From positions 21,069,695-21,133,694 of the forward strand of contig NC_080061.1 in NCBI RefSeq assembly GCF_026212465.1: a DNA stretch of 64,000 nt. The letters are read 5' to 3'. The translations under genes were made by a program, and so were the position numbers. Each line of letters begins with the position of its first letter. The first letter of the stretch is position 1. This document shows positions 63,605-64,000 of the stretch, in pieces. The notes under the pieces are model-generated. The model ran no database searches. It worked only from the letters and a program-made list of their open reading frames with translations, and was not told the DNA's origin. This DNA is from Amaranthus tricolor (Eukaryota > Streptophyta > Magnoliopsida > Caryophyllales > Amaranthaceae).

Positions 63605-64000
63605 ATGATCATTGATCCTTGTTCATTATGCATCGTTCATTCTTCATTGATCATTGATCCTTGTTCATTCTTCATAGTTTGTTTTTTATTGATCATTGAT
63701 CCTTGTTCATTATGCGTCGTTCATTCTTCATTGATCATTGATGCTTGTTCATTCTTCATCGTTCATTCTTCAATGATCAATTATCCTGGTATATTCTTCA
63801 ACGTTTATTTTTCATTGATTATTGATCCTTGTTCATTATTCATCTTTCATTCTTCAATGATCATTGATCCTTGAACATTATTCATCGTTCATTCTTCATT
63901 GATCATTGATCCTTATTGATTCTTCATCGTTCATTCTTCAATGATCATTGATCCTTGTTCATTATGCATCGTTCATTTTTCATTGATCATTGATCCTTGT
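63605..64000 (+). repeat. Right-domain HOR, partial copy 4 (cut by window end)
   Basis: Block G starts again, 2918 bp after 60687, with the ATAGTTTGTTTTTTATTG, ATTATGCGTCG and CCTGGTATATTC variants in the same order as the three earlier copies. The array clearly continues past the window. Confidence 0.88.

Larger units (their letters stand above)
1..64000 (+). repeat. 42-bp satellite array spanning the whole window
   Basis: Every stretch of the window is a variant of one 42-bp monomer in the same orientation; I saw no inverted block and no unique sequence. Cut into sevens, the monomer is six related heptamers: first and third TTCATTC, second TTCATCG, fourth TTCATTG or TTCAATG, fifth ATCATTG, sixth ATCCTTG. 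The consensus has about 8 A, 10 C, 4 G and 20 T on the + strand. Each monomer has two GATC sites 7 bp apart and usually one CpG. Diagnostic variants recur at kilobase spacing, giving higher-order repeats. Both window ends lie inside the array. Seen directly: monomer, orientation and periodicity. Inferred: a eukaryotic heterochromatic satellite, possibly centromeric. I do not recognise the family or the species. Confidence 0.98.

Noticed and set aside
1..64000. CRISPR array
   Set aside because: Repeats are contiguous, with no unique spacers of constant length between conserved repeats, and no cas-like genes are present.
1..64000. CENP-B box or known telomeric repeat
   Set aside because: I saw no match to the CENP-B box core (TTCG with a downstream CGGGA) and no run of TTAGGG, TTTAGGG or TTAGG. 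The heptamer TTCATTG is not a known telomere unit.
1..64000. tRNA, rRNA or small structured RNA genes
   Set aside because: The sequence is uniform T/C-rich satellite with no conserved RNA motif. The short palindromes are repeat-internal and recur many times.
1..64000. Inverted segments of the array
   Set aside because: I looked for the reverse-complement form (GAACAAGGATCAATGATC-like) as a block and found none; all monomers run in one direction. Only the possible 5-bp inversion at 61371 was kept as a finding.

Overview
The whole 64 kb window is one uninterrupted block of tandemly repeated satellite DNA. I found no gene, RNA gene, transposon, CRISPR array or unique sequence on either strand. 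The unit is a 42-bp monomer, about 67% A+T and about 70% pyrimidine on the + strand. The monomer is itself six diverged copies of a 7-bp motif (TTCATTC, TTCATCG, TTCATTC, TTCATTG or TTCAATG, ATCATTG, ATCCTTG). The array runs off both ends, so its true size exceeds 64 kb. A satellite this large with multi-kilobase higher-order repeats (HORs) suggests a eukaryotic chromosome (centromeric, pericentromeric, subtelomeric or heterochromatic). The species cannot be told from the sequence, and centromere identity is not shown.

Because 42 is a multiple of 3, one + strand frame stays open through consecutive monomers and reads as a 14-residue repeat (IIDPCSFFIVHSSM-like). The other two + frames and all three - frames hit TGA in essentially every monomer. 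The many 60-280 codon ORFs are therefore a property of the repeat and are not annotated as genes.

Monomers carry diagnostic variants that recur in the same order, so the array is organised into HORs. I name recurring blocks A, A', B, C, D, D', E, F and G for bookkeeping only. Layout: (1) 1-7045, two copies of a 4.4-4.5 kb HOR plus smaller internal duplications. (2) 7046-10615, a more mosaic stretch. (3) 10616-17041, a 2.9 kb HOR (order B-C-A'-D-A'), two full copies and part of a third. (4) 17042-23564, a 3.33 kb HOR (E-F-A-B-D'), whose second copy carries an extra 379-bp tandem duplication. (5) 22712-39831, two approximately 8.5-8.6 kb super-repeats that mix both block sets, with nested 2.2 and 3.0 kb repeats. 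(6) 39832-53660, E-F-A-(B)-D' again as units of 1.3, 2.0, 2.7 and 3.0 kb that differ by presence or absence of blocks. (7) 53660-54624, a transition. (8) 54625-64000, a 2.8-3.3 kb HOR with its own block G, three copies and a partial fourth.

The most notable structural points are these. Odd-sized monomers of 21, 28, 49, 56, 63 and 70 bp are all multiples of 7, so the heptamer still seems to set the recombination register. Many monomers contain a perfect 14-bp palindrome and some an 18-bp inverted repeat. Neighbouring HOR copies differ by clean whole-block gains and losses. All offsets were read by eye from matching diagnostic variants; block edges are approximate unless a fixed spacing is stated.
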